A stretch of DNA of 64,000 nucleotides from Penelope pileata (Eukaryota; Chordata; Aves; Galliformes; Cracidae), in NCBI GenBank assembly GCA_013396635.1, contig WBMW01000470.1:62001-126000 (forward strand), written 5' to 3'. Below, one piece after another: positions 24,669 through 37,970 of the stretch. The position numbers and the translations under genes are program-made. The notes beneath the pieces are model-generated. The model was given only the letters and a program-made list of their open reading frames with translations, did no database searches and was not told the DNA's origin. The stretch's first letter is position 1. Each line of letters begins with the position of its first letter.

Positions 24669-27462
24669 TAAACATGGAGGAAACACACATAAAGAAATCT
24701 TAACTATGGAGTTGTTTTTCTTGATGTTAATTATTTTCCCCATTTAAAAAGGAAGCCAATTTCAACTATTTTTTTACAAATGCAATATTAAAATACTATT
24801 TTATTTTAATTTTTTTGCTAATGTCATTTTCAAATTCATTTTATAATGGACAGTCAAGTAACATGCACACATACACATGCAGAAAATATTTCTTTTCCAA
24901 AAGGCAAGACATCTTACTATCATTTAAATTTAGTTTATAACAAATAGCATTACCTACTTGTCATCCCAACCATGTTCCATAATCTCTTCATTTTATATCA
25001 ATTCTTTATTTCAATTTCTTCTACCCTATTGAGAAATTCCATGTGCTACAAAAAACACATTATCACAAATGGAGATGAGGAATTACATTGGTAAACATGG
25101 GGTAGATTCTTTCACATTGACATCAAACACTGTATTCTTCCAAATTCTCACCACAGTCACAGCACTGAAGTTAATCCTGCTCTAGACCACATCTTTCCTA
25201 GGTATCATGATGACTCACCAAAAAACGGTCAATTGGAATTTGCATGCATAAAAATGCTTATGAACAGAACGCAGCCATTGTAGTGTTTAAACACAAGACA
25301 ACTGAAAATGATGAAATGGTCATCATTTTCTATCTTTCCTCACTTTCTGATTGTAGGAAGCTCCACTTGACAGATTCAGCATATGAGCAGTCTTATTTTA
25401 GTACCAAGTATCTTCATATGCATAAAACTTCTGTATATATAGCATATGTGCATAACATACATACACATTCTCTCAAGATATTTTACTGCTCATTTTTCCG
25501 TTACACACATTGATTTCAAGAAGCCTATAACCTCCAAGAAAAGATACATAACAACCATTGTGAACAAATGATATGAAAGAGAAAGTAGTTGGAAAAAAGA
25601 AAAAAGATTTCTAGATCAGACATACATAAGTTTATTACAAATAATAATACATACAGAAACGTTTAAAGCCATGTAAAATTCTTAATAGGATTTCAGCAAT
25701 TTTCCTACAAGCAAGTCCTGTGAATGTATTTTCAAGATTTTACTGTTAGCTCATAAACATCTGCAGCTAATGCATATTTTTGCATCTATTTATCTGTCAT
25801 AATAGTATATCTACCTCCCTTCAGAAAGCCACACAAATGTACTCTCTGAACCTCATAAGTGTGCAGGCCCTGACTTAACCTTATTTTTTGACCCTTATGA
25901 CACAGAGCTCAAAAGCTTGAAATCTATACCACAAAGATGAGCACCAGCTGTTGATATTCTTAATCTCTCAGCCCATGAAGGAATATATATGATTTTTCTT
26001 TATGTTGCATACTCAAAGTAGCACAAAGGCATTTAAAATTAAAAACATAAATTGGGTGCCATTAATTCAGTCAAAGGGTAAAAATGAATAAGCAAATTGT
26101 TTCATTTTGTCTGGGCCCTGTGGCATTTTGATAAAGTGGATCCAGAAAATAAGAATGAGAAACCAGTATAAAGAGAGGATCATGAACAGAGATGGAAATT
26201 GTTTTTATTGATTTCCATTGGCAAGGGAGCTCATAACACGAGGGTTATATTTATAAAAAGCTGATCCTGATTCATCAAGAAGCTCTACACAGAGCCCAGA
26301 CAAGTTTTGTTTCTCATTTTTTAATTACTATCATTTTCCTGGTGTCTATCCGTATAGCAAAATAAAAGACATAAGAATTTTTTAAAAAACAGAAATTTCC
26401 ATAAAATATAGTTATCAGATTAAATGAGAAAGCATAAAGCTAGGCATTGAAAGTCACATTTATTGCTAGTGTTTTATGGTGTTACCCCTATATAATATAT
26501 AGAATTACTACTAGTATATTATTGTGCATTCAGGTAGCATTAGAATGCCATTGTGTTAAGCATACAGTAAAAAGTCTTCATGTGCAAACTTTCTGAGCAA
26601 TTAAACTATGTAAAAGGTATTCTTATAACTGTCATTTTTTTTTTGCAGAAGTCTTAATCAGAAAGGATAGCAGAATCTTTCACTGTTTATTTTCTATAAC
26701 ATTTTTATTCTCTACAACATTTTTATTCCCTAGACTGCTAGAACAGTTTGAGCTTGTATCATGCTGATAGATTGCAATAAGGTCTGCGCCTTCAGATTTA
26801 TCAGAGTACAGTGAAATGACTGTTTGATCCTCTCTCATTTAAACCTAAGACATTACAAAGCAGCCATCTACAATAGGTGATTATTATTCTCCCTGTGTTC
26901 TCAAGTTTGTAGATAACTTCACTCTACAAGATCAGGACTCAGTCACAAGGCCTGATTGTATCCTCATTTACATTTATGTACATTGAGAATAATCCCACAA
27001 AGGGCAGCAGAAACCTACTGAGGTAAAATTGGTGTGAGGTGACTTGTGAAGTGAGACAAATCTATGGTTTTCATCTAATGAATTGCCTCATCCACAGGAA
27101 AGTATTCTGAATTGGAACAATTTATAACACACAATAATAATGCACTATGTAAAATTTATTTTGTTGTTATGCAGTGTTTTTTTCAGTGTTTTTTCTTGTA
27201 TCCTGGCTTCATTATTTTTTCCATTTCTATTGCCTTCCTACTTTATTATTAAATGTTAGCAGTTTTACACTCTTCCTTAACGAAAGGATACAAAACAACA
27301 GGATTATAAAAGGTTGGGGGGGGGTGGAAGATAACATCTACTTGCTTTTGTACAGAATTTAAAATAATAACATTTAACAATAAGTTTTAAAGACAGATCA
27401 CAGAAAAAAAAAGATAATTTAAACATTTATTTAGAAACACTAAACTACCTTTAACACTTCTA
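24669..27462. other. No feature recognised
   Basis: AT-rich DNA with a G-run (GGGGGGGG near 27317). No repeat family or coding region was identified. Confidence 0.5.
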
Positions 27463-27640
27463 CAGGTTGTCCAGAGAAGTTGTGCCCCATCCCTGGAGGC
27501 ACTGAAGGCCAGGTTGGATTCAGCTGTGGGCAATCTGATCTAGTGGGTGGCAACCCTGCCCATGGCACAGGGTTTGAAGCTACATGATGATCTTTAAGGT
27601 CCCTTTTAACTCATGCTATTTTATGACTCTATGATGATTC
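27463..27640 (+). mobile_element. Short CR1 3' end
   Basis: The fragment covers only the CR1 3' UTR: GGTTGTCCAGAGAAGTTGTG, CCCTGGAGGCACTGAAGGCC, CTGATCTAGTGGGTGGCAAC, then AAGGTCCC and a decayed terminal repeat TTATGACTCTATGATGATTC. It is heavily 5'-truncated and non-coding, and appears older than the copies at 54.3 kb and 56.4 kb. Confidence 0.85.
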
Positions 27641-30600
27641 TAATTTCTTAATTGCTACATTAAAACTGTGTTCTTTGTTCCTTGACCATCAATGAATTCC
27701 ACAAGAAAATAAGAGTCAATTAATGAAGTATTGCAACCCACACTTCATAAATAAGCATTAAAAACTCTGAAAATATTTTTAGATTGAATTGTGTATTGAA
27801 CATTTTTTTCATCTATGGCCAAGGCAGAACAAAACTGAAAAAAAAAAAAAAGAGAGAGAGAGAGAGAACAAAACATTGGAAACAGAATGGACTATTAGAG
27901 CACGTTGCTCTTCTCTAAGTAGATGAGATTCCATTTGGGAATCATATCCCCAGATATCACACAGCTGCAGTGATGCTTAACATCACCTTGTCCAGCCTTC
28001 AGTGTTTTACTTCCAAAAAGGCAAAAATGACATATTGTTCTCCTATGCATGATGCTTGGGGAAAAACAAGCAAGGAAACATAAAAACAGCACTTAAGATG
28101 ACCTGAAAGATTTAAAGAAATAAGTGTCCAAAAATGAAATTCAAGACCACTAATACGTCAAATGTATGTCAGGACTACAACCAGATGGCTTTTGAATATC
28201 TATTTTTAAAGGAAAGAAAAAAAATATTTGAAGAGACACATAACAGGAAGTGCAGAAAAAGATTTATTGCACAATTCCTACCAAAATACTGCTAAACATT
28301 CAGTCAGCCTGCAGTAAGAGATGTATGAATCTCCAATTGTCTAACCATAACCATCTTTCAAAAGACATAGTTCACAATAAAATTCCAGGGGGAGTACAAT
28401 GGATCAGATAAGTCCATTACTGTTGAATGAAGACAATTTAACCATCCCATGTGGGGCAGGGCAAGCGCTGCAGAACAACACTGAAATCTTTAAAAGATAG
28501 TTGCACAGCAAAATTGATTTAAAAAAATAAATAGATAAGACCTTTGATCGGTTAATATTAAATATGAAAATTCATTGTGTAGTTAACCAAAATTTGATCC
28601 TGGCACATGGGCTACAGATAATTATCTTTTGAAAGTATATTGGTGAAAAAGGATGCAATGGAGAGTTAGAAATGCTATGAGACAGTACTCATGCAGTGGA
28701 GTTTGACTAAGAGAAACATTTAATGGATCACAAAATATTTTCATGCAGATACTTCCAAATTTTGTGCACGTAGTTTTAAGTTGGAGCTGAGAGGGGGTTA
28801 TGTTTTTAAAACAAAGCTGAAAACAGACACAGGAATTCAGTAAACTTTAGTAATAAAATTTAAATTAAAAAAGTACATTTTTCAAAGCACAGCTATACTT
28901 TTGAGATAGCATGAAAAATAAGAAACTAAATGAGAGAGTAGAAAAACTTTTAATGAACATTAATGAAACTGACACATGTACTGATACTAGAAGCATTTGA
29001 AGAATTACAACTAGCTAAAGCGTTTCAAGGCAGGAAACAGACCAGATGAGATAAGACAGAAACTGACAGGAAATACAAGATCAACCATGTCAAAGTCTGG
29101 GACTGTAACTGTCTGTACAAAACAGAAATACAAGTGTGCTCTGAAAATAATCTGAAATAATATAACTCCTTAATTTCAAAACCAATTTATGTTATATTGA
29201 AACAAAGACTACAATTGTTCCAGTTCAAAACATCAGGTACCCTTAGAATACTTAAACTAGTAGCAAAATAGATAGTGTGGACAATAGCGTTAAAAGAATT
29301 TAATAAAAAAATCGGTGAAATAAAGTAAAACATGACAGCATGCACATGTGTAAATATTGTTTTAACTATGTGCAATCATACATAAAAAAGATGCTACACA
29401 ATCTGATCCTGGCCCCTGTGCAAAAGCCAACATTTTCAATGTGTTTTCATATTTATTTGACTAATACTGTATGTTATCAAAGGTTCCCTTGCTGTTCATC
29501 AAGAAGTGTATTTTAATAGTTTTTAACAAATTCTTTGACTGCTTTCTTTTTCTTTCTTTTTCTTTTTTTTTTTTTTTTGGTGCCATCAGAAATATTTAGT
29601 AGTATATGTACAATAATAACTGGCATGCTTTTCCTTGCTTTTTTTTTTTTTTCCCCTCTCCAAATGGGCAACATGACAACAAGATTGTCATTTTCAACTA
29701 GAGTTCTAAACTAGGTTCTGTTTTTACTTCACATCGTCTTTGGAACTTTATTCATTTAATACATAAATATAGTATGTGGCCTGAGAAGTTTGTTGTTCTC
29801 TGAGTTCTCCTTTATGGAAGTTGAAAGCTGGATTTTTACTTTGTTTTGAGATAGATAGAGAACAGGATGCAGCTGAGTTCCCTTTAAAGGCTGATTTCTA
29901 TACTGTAACAGAGACAAACCTTCATTTGAATTCCATGTCTCAGATTCAAACTATGAATCAGAGAGCAAGATTTTGAGTTAAGAAAAGAATCTCAAAACTT
30001 TCACAAGAATGACAACAAGCAGTATATGCTCTTGCATGTCAAAAGTAATTAAGTTATAGAAAAAAATAAATAAACAGAAATTGTAAACTACTTAAGAAAA
30101 AGAAAAAATAAACACAAAAACATAGAAAATTATAGCAAAACTAAGTAGTATATTCTGATTTATAAAACCAAACAAGATGAGTACATTGCTACAGAGAATT
30201 TGATAGAAGTACTGATTTGATTAGTACTGAAATACTAATAATCTCACAAGTCAAAAGTAAGCCACAGTGTTTCAGAACATCCAGTAATTCTAGTCAGGTA
30301 TAAAACCCCACTAGAAACCTGGAAACATGCAAAAGCAGGCAAGTAGAATAGAAAGCTACATTATGACAAATCAAGAAAAGTGTTTCTGAAGTTAAAAATA
30401 GATGACTTATGCACAAAGCTGAGTTGATAAATACAACAGAGCCACGGAAATAGCATTGCAAATTCACCTTGTTCCCACATGGTGGAAACATCTAAAGGAG
30501 TGCAATACAGTGGGTGACATCACATAAAAGAGAGAAAAGCAAAAATAAACAAGTATCCCCTAAGTCCAAATCTACAGGCTTTTATGAATGTGAGATAGAG

Positions 30601-30794
30601 CGAAGAGCTTGCAAAAATACAGCAATTGAATGATTGCTGAAGTCTGAAGTCAAAAATAAAGACTAATCCAAAAGACAGAAAGTATTACTTCAGTATGCAG
30701 GTCTATTCTACTGTAATATACAGGTCTACACCAGGTGAATTCTAAATACTATATTAGTCTAAGACAACTTCAATGTCGTGATAGTATTTTCACA
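27641..30794. other. No gene recognised; simple repeats only
   Basis: This AT-rich stretch holds an A13 tract followed by (AG)n at about 27839-27867, a T-rich tract at 29545-29578 and another at 29639-29652. No coding region or interspersed repeat was identified. Confidence 0.5.
27839..27867 (+). repeat. A-tract plus (AG)n microsatellite
   Basis: About 13 A residues run directly into eight or so AG dinucleotides. It is a simple repeat with no gene association visible. Confidence 0.9.
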
Positions 30795-32726
30795 CAGGAA
30801 CTAAGAGCATTCTTTACCAGCTCAGTTTCAGCAAAACTAAAAATAATTTATTCAGGCTTCTAAATGATACTATAAATAAAACATTAGTAGACCACATGAA
30901 GATTGATATAAACAGGTATTGGACCTAAGCTAGTGATTTATAATTCTTTTCTAGAGACTTTCCTATGATAGAATAATTTTTTGAAAGTATAATCATCCAT
31001 TTCCTTTTGTGGCCTTTTTACTTCAGTACTTTTTCCTGATATTCAGAACTTGCACACACTGACATTGCTTACAGTAAAACAGTACAACCAGCCTACAAAC
31101 ACTCATGCTTATGGTATTTTTAGATATTTTTTCAGACAACTTGGGTTTACACATATTTTTGTTTTCATGTCTATCAATTGCTAAAACTTTTTTTATTGCT
31201 ATAAAGAATTTTTGAGATTATAGTAAGCACTGATATAGGTGGTATTACTAATAGCTTTACAAATAAAAATCAATATTTAAAAGGAAAAATGTTAAGATTA
31301 TTTATATTTTATGTAAGGTTTCTAAATTTTTAGGTTTCTAATTTTTATTTTAATTTTATTAGCATATCTGCTAGTATACTACCACCTAATGGTAAAAGAT
31401 AATTAATATAGCACACAACTACATAAGGATATCTGACAATCTCTACAATTCCAATGCTTATAACTAGCAACGTCTTTTTGTTTGTCTTTTCCTGGTCTCT
31501 TATTTCTCCCACTCCAAAACATTTTTTATGTTATATTTTGTTCATACTTCTAGCTTCTCCTGTACTTTTTACTGTTTCAATTACATTTTCTAGTCATGAG
31601 TGGCTAAGGCAAGCATGCAGTATCACAAGTAACGTCATACAAGTTCTGTGTTCAACAGTACAGAAATTTTCCATCCACACACTAGCAGCTGTTTTGATCT
31701 ATAAAATTCCTTCTTCTTAAAACAGAATATCATCTTCTTCCCACTGTATTTTTAAGATAAATGCACATAATTTTCTAGAAAAAGATGTGCTGAACAAGTT
31801 GAGCAGGAGCAGCAGTATGTATATACTTGCGGCAAAGACAAAACACATACTTGGCTGTACTAGTAAAAGTGTTACCAGCAGGTTAAGTGAAATATTTCCC
31901 TGCAATTCAGTATGTTGTAAGAACACGTGTCTAGTTTTTGTCTCATCAGTAAGAAAGACATAAGTTTACCGATTTTCCAAAGAATATGCATTAATATGCT
32001 TATGGGACTGAAGCACGTGATACAAGAGGCTTAAAGATTTTTTATTCTTAAAAATAGAAGACCAAGTAGCAGCCAACTACAGAGCACGAGAACACAGAGA
32101 AGATTGAGCTAGACTCTTCTTGAAGATGCACAGAGAAAATACAAGAAACAAAGGACGATAACTGCAGCAAGGGAAAATTTCAATTAGATATTACAGGGAA
32201 AGAAAAAGCATAGTGAGGGTAGTTAAATGTGGAGGACATTACTAGACAGGTTGTGAAATCTCCATCACTGGATACACTTAAAACATGACAAGAGAAGGCT
32301 GTAAGCAAATTGTTCTAAGCCTGCCATACCTTTCCTAGGGCTTTTAGTTGCCACATGCGATGAGTTGCCAGACATTTTAATGAGCTGTTTTAAACTATCC
32401 ATCAAGGATTTCACATGGAAAAAAACTATTAATATCACCTTTCCCACCTTCTCCCTATATTCTCTCAACTTATCCCCGAAATAATAGCTAGTTTCGTACC
32501 ATTTGTCAGAATGAAGACTTGTATGTGCCCTCTCCCCACCCTCCCCATCAGTGTGTAATACAATGATATCTTAGAAACAAACAAACAAAAAAAACAACAA
32601 ATAACCCCAACAATTTAAAAACAACAACAATAAAAAGTAGGGATGAAACAATTTGTTTACTCAAATGTACATTCTTTGCTAATGCAAGCTAAGGCTTTAA
32701 CCTTAGATAGACAGAACAAAGACCAG

Positions 32727-33260
32727 AGAATCATGGAATCATAGAATCATAGAACTGAAGAATCACAGAATCATAGAATGGATTGCATTGGAAGGGAACT
32801 TAAAGATCCTCTAGTTCCAACTCCCTGTCATGGGCAGGGTTGCCACTCACTAGATCAGACACTAAACCCGGTTGCCCAGGACCCCATCCAACCTGGCCTT
32901 GAATGTCTCCAGGGATGGGGCATACACAGCTTCTCTGGGCAAGCTTTTGCAGTGCCTCACCACCCTCTGAGCAAAAAACTTTCCCCCAACACCTGATCTG
33001 TCTCCCCTCTTTTAGTTTAAAAACTAAAAAAAAAACTCTTTAGTGAAAAAAACAAAACAAAACAAAAAAAACCCTCTTTTAGTTAAAAAAAACTGCTTGT
33101 CTTATCCCTATCAGACCATGTAAAAAGTCTGTCTCCCTCCTGGTTATAAGAACTTTTTAAGTCTTGGAAGGCCACAATGAGGTCTCCATGGGGCCTTCTC
33201 TCCTCCAGGTTGAACAAGCCCAGCTCCCTCAGCCTGTCTTTACAGGAGAGGTGCTCCAGC
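32727..33260 (-). mobile_element. CR1 3' end in first (probably false) duplicate copy
   Basis: This antisense CR1 3' terminus begins with several ATCATAGAATC-type repeats. It runs through the 3' UTR, an A-rich insertion and the last ORF2 codons, and is cut at the N at 33261. It is the same sequence as 35238-35771 and is probably not a separate locus. Confidence 0.85.
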
Positions 33261-33261
33261 N
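33261..33261. other. Single-N assembly join
   Basis: This N separates the two copies of the 2.47-kb duplication. The sequence to its right restarts at what was already read at 30795, inside the CAGGAACTAAGAGC motif. Confidence 0.85.
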
Positions 33262-35012
33262 CAGGAACTAAGAGCATTCTTTACCAGCTCAGTTTCAGCA
33301 AAACTAAAAATAATTTATTCAGGCTTCTAAATGATACTATAAATAAAACATTAGTAGACCACATGAAGATTGATATAAACAGGTATTGGACCTAAGCTAG
33401 TGATTTATAATTCTTTTCTAGAGACTTTCCTATGATAGAATAATTTTTTGAAAGTATAATCATCCATTTCCTTTTGTGGCCTTTTTACTTCAGTACTTTT
33501 TCCTGATATTCAGAACTTGCACACACTGACATTGCTTACAGTAAAACAGTACAACCAGCCTACAAACACTCATGCTTATGGTATTTTTAGATATTTTTTC
33601 AGACAACTTGGGTTTACACATATTTTTGTTTTCATGTCTATCAATTGCTAAAACTTTTTTTATTGCTATAAAGAATTTTTGAGATTATAGTAAGCACTGA
33701 TATAGGTGGTATTACTAATAGCTTTACAAATAAAAATCAATATTTAAAAGGAAAAATGTTAAGATTATTTATATTTTATGTAAGGTTTCTAAATTTTTAG
33801 GTTTCTAATTTTTATTTTAATTTTATTAGCATATCTGCTAGTATACTACCACCTAATGGTAAAAGATAATTAATATAGCACACAACTACATAAGGATATC
33901 TGACAATCTCTACAATTCCAATGCTTATAACTAGCAACGTCTTTTTGTTTGTCTTTTCCTGGTCTCTTATTTCTCCCACTCCAAAACATTTTTTATGTTA
34001 TATTTTGTTCATACTTCTAGCTTCTCCTGTACTTTTTACTGTTTCAATTACATTTTCTAGTCATGAGTGGCTAAGGCAAGCATGCAGTATCACAAGTAAC
34101 GTCATACAAGTTCTGTGTTCAACAGTACAGAAATTTTCCATCCACACACTAGCAGCTGTTTTGATCTATAAAATTCCTTCTTCTTAAAACAGAATATCAT
34201 CTTCTTCCCACTGTATTTTTAAGATAAATGCACATAATTTTCTAGAAAAAGATGTGCTGAACAAGTTGAGCAGGAGCAGCAGTATGTATATACTTGCGGC
34301 AAAGACAAAACACATACTTGGCTGTACTAGTAAAAGTGTTACCAGCAGGTTAAGTGAAATATTTCCCTGCAATTCAGTATGTTGTAAGAACACGTGTCTA
34401 GTTTTTGTCTCATCAGTAAGAAAGACATAAGTTTACCGATTTTCCAAAGAATATGCATTAATATGCTTATGGGACTGAAGCACGTGATACAAGAGGCTTA
34501 AAGATTTTTTATTCTTAAAAATAGAAGACCAAGTAGCAGCCAACTACAGAGCACGAGAACACAGAGAAGATTGAGCTAGACTCTTCTTGAAGATGCACAG
34601 AGAAAATACAAGAAACAAAGGACGATAACTGCAGCAAGGGAAAATTTCAATTAGATATTACAGGGAAAGAAAAAGCATAGTGAGGGTAGTTAAATGTGGA
34701 GGACATTACTAGACAGGTTGTGAAATCTCCATCACTGGATACACTTAAAACATGACAAGAGAAGGCTGTAAGCAAATTGTTCTAAGCCTGCCATACCTTT
34801 CCTAGGGCTTTTAGTTGCCACATGCGATGAGTTGCCAGACATTTTAATGAGCTGTTTTAAACTATCCATCAAGGATTTCACATGGAAAAAAACTATTAAT
34901 ATCACCTTTCCCACCTTCTCCCTATATTCTCTCAACTTATCCCCGAAATAATAGCTAGTTTCGTACCATTTGTCAGAATGAAGACTTGTATGTGCCCTCT
35001 CCCCACCCTCCC

Positions 35013-35100
35013 CATCAGTGTGTAATACAATGATATCTTAGAAACAAACAAACAANCATCAGTGTGTAATACAATGATGTCTTAGAAACAAACAAACAAA
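35013..35100 (+). repeat. 44-base duplication around a single N
   Basis: CATCAGTGTGTAATACAATG and the following AAACAAACAAACAA occur on both sides of the N at 35056. Copy 1 at about 32548 has the motif only once. The second occurrence differs by one base (GATGTC versus GATATC). This looks like another unmerged overlap in a low-complexity CAAA tract. Confidence 0.85.
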
Positions 35101-35237
35101 AAAAACAACAAATAACCCCAACAATTTAAAAACAACAACAATAAAAAGTAGGGATGAAACAATTTGTTTACTCAAATGTACATTCTTTGCTAATGCAAGC
35201 TAAGGCTTTAACCTTAGATAGACAGAACAAAGACCAG

Positions 35238-37520
35238 AGAATCATGGAATCATAGAATCATAGAACTGAAGAATCACAGAATCATAGAATGGATTGCATT
35301 GGAAGGGAACTTAAAGATCCTCTAGTTCCAACTCCCTGTCATGGGCAGGGTTGCCACTCACTAGATCAGACACTAAACCCGGTTGCCCAGGACCCCATCC
35401 AACCTGGCCTTGAATGTCTCCAGGGATGGGGCATACACAGCTTCTCTGGGCAAGCTTTTGCAGTGCCTCACCACCCTCTGAGCAAAAAACTTTCCCCCAA
35501 CACCTGATCTGTCTCCCCTCTTTTAGTTTAAAAACTAAAAAAAAAACTCTTTAGTGAAAAAAACAAAACAAAACAAAAAAAACCCTCTTTTAGTTAAAAA
35601 AAACTGCTTGTCTTATCCCTATCAGACCATGTAAAAAGTCTGTCTCCCTCCTGGTTATAAGAACTTTTTAAGTCTTGGAAGGCCACAATGAGGTCTCCAT
35701 GGGGCCTTCTCTCCTCCAGGTTGAACAAGCCCAGCTCCCTCAGCCTGTCTTTACAGGAGAGGTGCTCCAGCCCTCTGATAATCATTGTGGCCCTCCTCTT
35801 GACCCACTCCAATTGCTCCACATCTTTCTTGTGCTGGAGACCCCAGGCCTGGACGCAGTACTCCAGATGTGGCCTCACAAGGGCAAAGTAGAGAGATGCC
35901 CTGCTGGCCACTGCTCTTTTGATGCAGCCCAGGACACTTCTGACATTCCAGGCTGCAAGCATGTGTGGTTGGCTTGCATGAAGCTTTTCATCCACCGGGA
36001 CTCCCAAGTCCCTCTCCGCAGGTCTGCTCTCAAGGAGCTCTTCTTCCAGTCTCTACATATAACCAGTATTGCCCTGACCCAAGTGCAACACTTTGCAGTT
36101 CGCCTTCTTATCCTCACTGAGTTCACATGGGCCCACCTTTTGAGCTTGTCCAGGTCCCTTTGGATGGCATCTCTTTCTTCTGTCGTATCAACTGCCGCAC
36201 TTAGCTTGTTGTTGCGTGCAAACTCGATGAGGGTGTATTCAATCCAACTGTCTATGTCAAAGATGCTAAAGAGTACTAATACCAAGACAGACCTCTGGAG
36301 GACACCAATCCTTCACCTTTGTCACCACACGCCACCTCCGTCACCAACCCTCACCTGGACATAGAGTCGTTGATCACAGCTCTCTGGCTGTGACCATCCA
36401 ACCAACTCTTTATTCTCCAAATAGCCCACCCTTCAAATACATATTTCTTCAATTTAGAGATAAAGATGTAGTGTGGGACCATGTCAAAGGCCCAGCAGAA
36501 GTCCAGGTAGGTGATATCAGTTGCCCTTCCTTTGTCTACTGATGCCATCACTCCATCATTGAAGGCCACCAGATTTGTTAGGCAATCTGCCCTTGGTGAA
36601 TCCATGCTGGCTGTCTCAGATCACCTTGTCTTGCACGTGCTTTCACATGACTGCCAGTGAAGACTGAGGTAAAGAACTTCTTGAGTCCTTCAGCCTTCTC
36701 CATGTCTGTTGTGTCCAGTTCTCCCTTCTCACTTATCATAGGGGGTACACCTTTCTTTGCCTGTCTTTTCTGACCAATGTACCTGTGGAATCCCTTCTCA
36801 TTATTTTTCACATCCCTCATGAAGTTCAGACCCATCTGTGAATTGGCTTTCCTGATCCATCTCTGCTTATACAGACAATATCCCTGTATTATTCCCAGGC
36901 CACACATCCCTGCTTCCACTGCCTGTATATCTCTCTTTTCCCTCAGTTTAATCAGCCATGCCTGTTTCCTGCCTCCTTGATTTCTTATGCTGAGGGATAA
37001 AGAGCTCTTGTTCTCTCAGAAAGGTGTCCTTAAAGACCTGCTAGCTCTGCTCTGTGCCTTTGTCTCTACGGTCAGCCTCACAGGGCGTCTATACAGTAAG
37101 TCCTTAAATAGCTGAAATCCTGCTCTTTCAAAGTTCAGGGTCCTGACTTCGCTTTTTGACAGACCCATCCTCCTCAAAATCACAAACTCTACCAGGGCAT
37201 GGTCACTACAGCCCAGACTGCCTCCAATCTTAATCTCTTTAATGAGCTCCTCTGCACTGGTGAGCAACAGCTCCAGTAATGTTTCTCCTCTGGACAGTTT
37301 GTTTAATACTTGGACCAGGAGTTTTTTCTCAATGCACTCCAGGAGCCTCCTGGATTGCTTGCAGCCCTCTCTGTTGCTTTCCCTGCAGACATCCAGGTGA
37401 TTGAAATCCCCAATCAGGATGAAAGCCTGCAAGAGTGATGCTTCTTGTAGTTAAAGCAAGAAGGCCCCATTCACAGGCTTCCCTTGATCAGGCGGCCTGT
37501 GGTAGACCCAACAACCAGAT
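35238..37520 (-). mobile_element. Long antisense CR1 LINE, 3' and central part
   Basis: The 3' end carries four copies of the ATCATAGAAT-type terminal repeat. On the minus strand, C-terminal ORF2 is at 35594-36007 (RGLEHLSCKDRLRELGLF) and the palm region at 35875-36285. There the YADD-type catalytic box has become FARNNK, so it could not polymerise DNA. RT segments follow at 36351-36605 ([18 protein letters not shown]), linker at 36578-36919 (FMRDVKNNEKGFHRYIGQKRQ) and endonuclease C-terminal part at 37016-37432 (ILIGDFNHLDVCRES). Frameshifts lie between all of these. At 37520 it is interrupted by a sense CR1 and resumes at 37971. Confidence 0.92.
35516..35595. repeat. A-rich insertion bounded by a 13-bp direct repeat
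   Basis: Within the antisense CR1 3' UTR the 13-mer CCCTCTTTTAGTT occurs at 35516-35528 and again at 35583-35595. The intervening 54 bases are A-rich with CAAAA units. The normal CR1 order has this motif once. Either a small A-rich retroinsertion with target-site duplication or a local slippage duplication would explain it. The same structure is in the first duplicate copy near 33005-33084. Confidence 0.65.
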
Positions 37521-37970
37521 ACGTTGAGCTGTTGGAGTGGGTCTGGAGGAGGGCCATGAAGATGATCAGAGGGCTGGAGCACCAACCCTATAAGGACAGG
37601 CTGAGAGATCTGGGACTGTTCAGCTTGGAGAAGAGAAGGCTGCGGGGGGGCCTAATAGCAGTCTTCCAGTACGTGAAGGGGGCCTACAGGAAAGCTGGAG
37701 GGGGACTTTTTACAAGGACAAGGAGTAACATCTATAAACTGAAAGAGGATAGATTTAGACTAGATATAAGGAAGAAATTCTTCACTGTGAGGGTGGTGAG
37801 ACACTGGAACAGGTTGCCCAGAGACTTCGTGGATGCCCCCTCCCTGGAAGTATTCAAGGCTCGATGGGGCTTTGGGCAATCTGGTCTAGTGGGAGGTGTC
37901 CCTGCCAATGGCAGGGACAAGATGATCTCTAAGGTTCGTTCCAACCTGAACCATTCTATGATTCTATGAT
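37521..37970 (+). mobile_element. Young-looking sense CR1 3' fragment nested in the antisense CR1
   Basis: A 450-base 5'-truncated CR1 is open from its start almost to its end: [40 protein letters not shown], then 3' UTR and a clean terminal CCATTCTATGATTCTATGAT. Host CR1 sequence flanks it on both sides. The GGCGGCCTGTGGTAGACCC endonuclease segment ends at 37520, and TTGGCCTGGTCACTGACTTT continues it after 37971. Only GAT or AT could be duplicated at the target, as expected of CR1. It must be younger than its host element. Confidence 0.92.

Larger units (their letters stand above)
30795..35771 (+). repeat. Tandem 2.47-kb duplication around a single N
   Basis: Bases 30795-33260 reappear at 33262-35771. 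The offset is 2467 for most of the length and 2511 after position 35056, where a further 44-base repeat has been added. Open frames in the two copies (31454/33921, 31717/34184, 32265/34732, 32778/35289) encode identical peptides. Copy 1 ends inside a CR1 (GTGCTCCAGC then N). Copy 2 runs on through the complete CR1. The lone N and near-perfect identity suggest an unmerged contig overlap. Everything between the two start points would then be a false duplication. Confidence 0.88.

Noticed and set aside
31454..31720. 88-codon frame occurring twice with identical sequence, suggesting a conserved gene
   Set aside because: The identity comes from the 2.47-kb duplication around the N, not from conservation.
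32578..32650. CAAA-rich repeats considered as a CRISPR-like or satellite array
   Set aside because: Irregular simple sequence with no spacers and no constant unit.
35675..36364. 229-codon plus-strand frame, the longest in the window
   Set aside because: Antisense shadow of the CR1 ORF2 on the minus strand. The CR1 frames on the minus strand explain the lack of stops.
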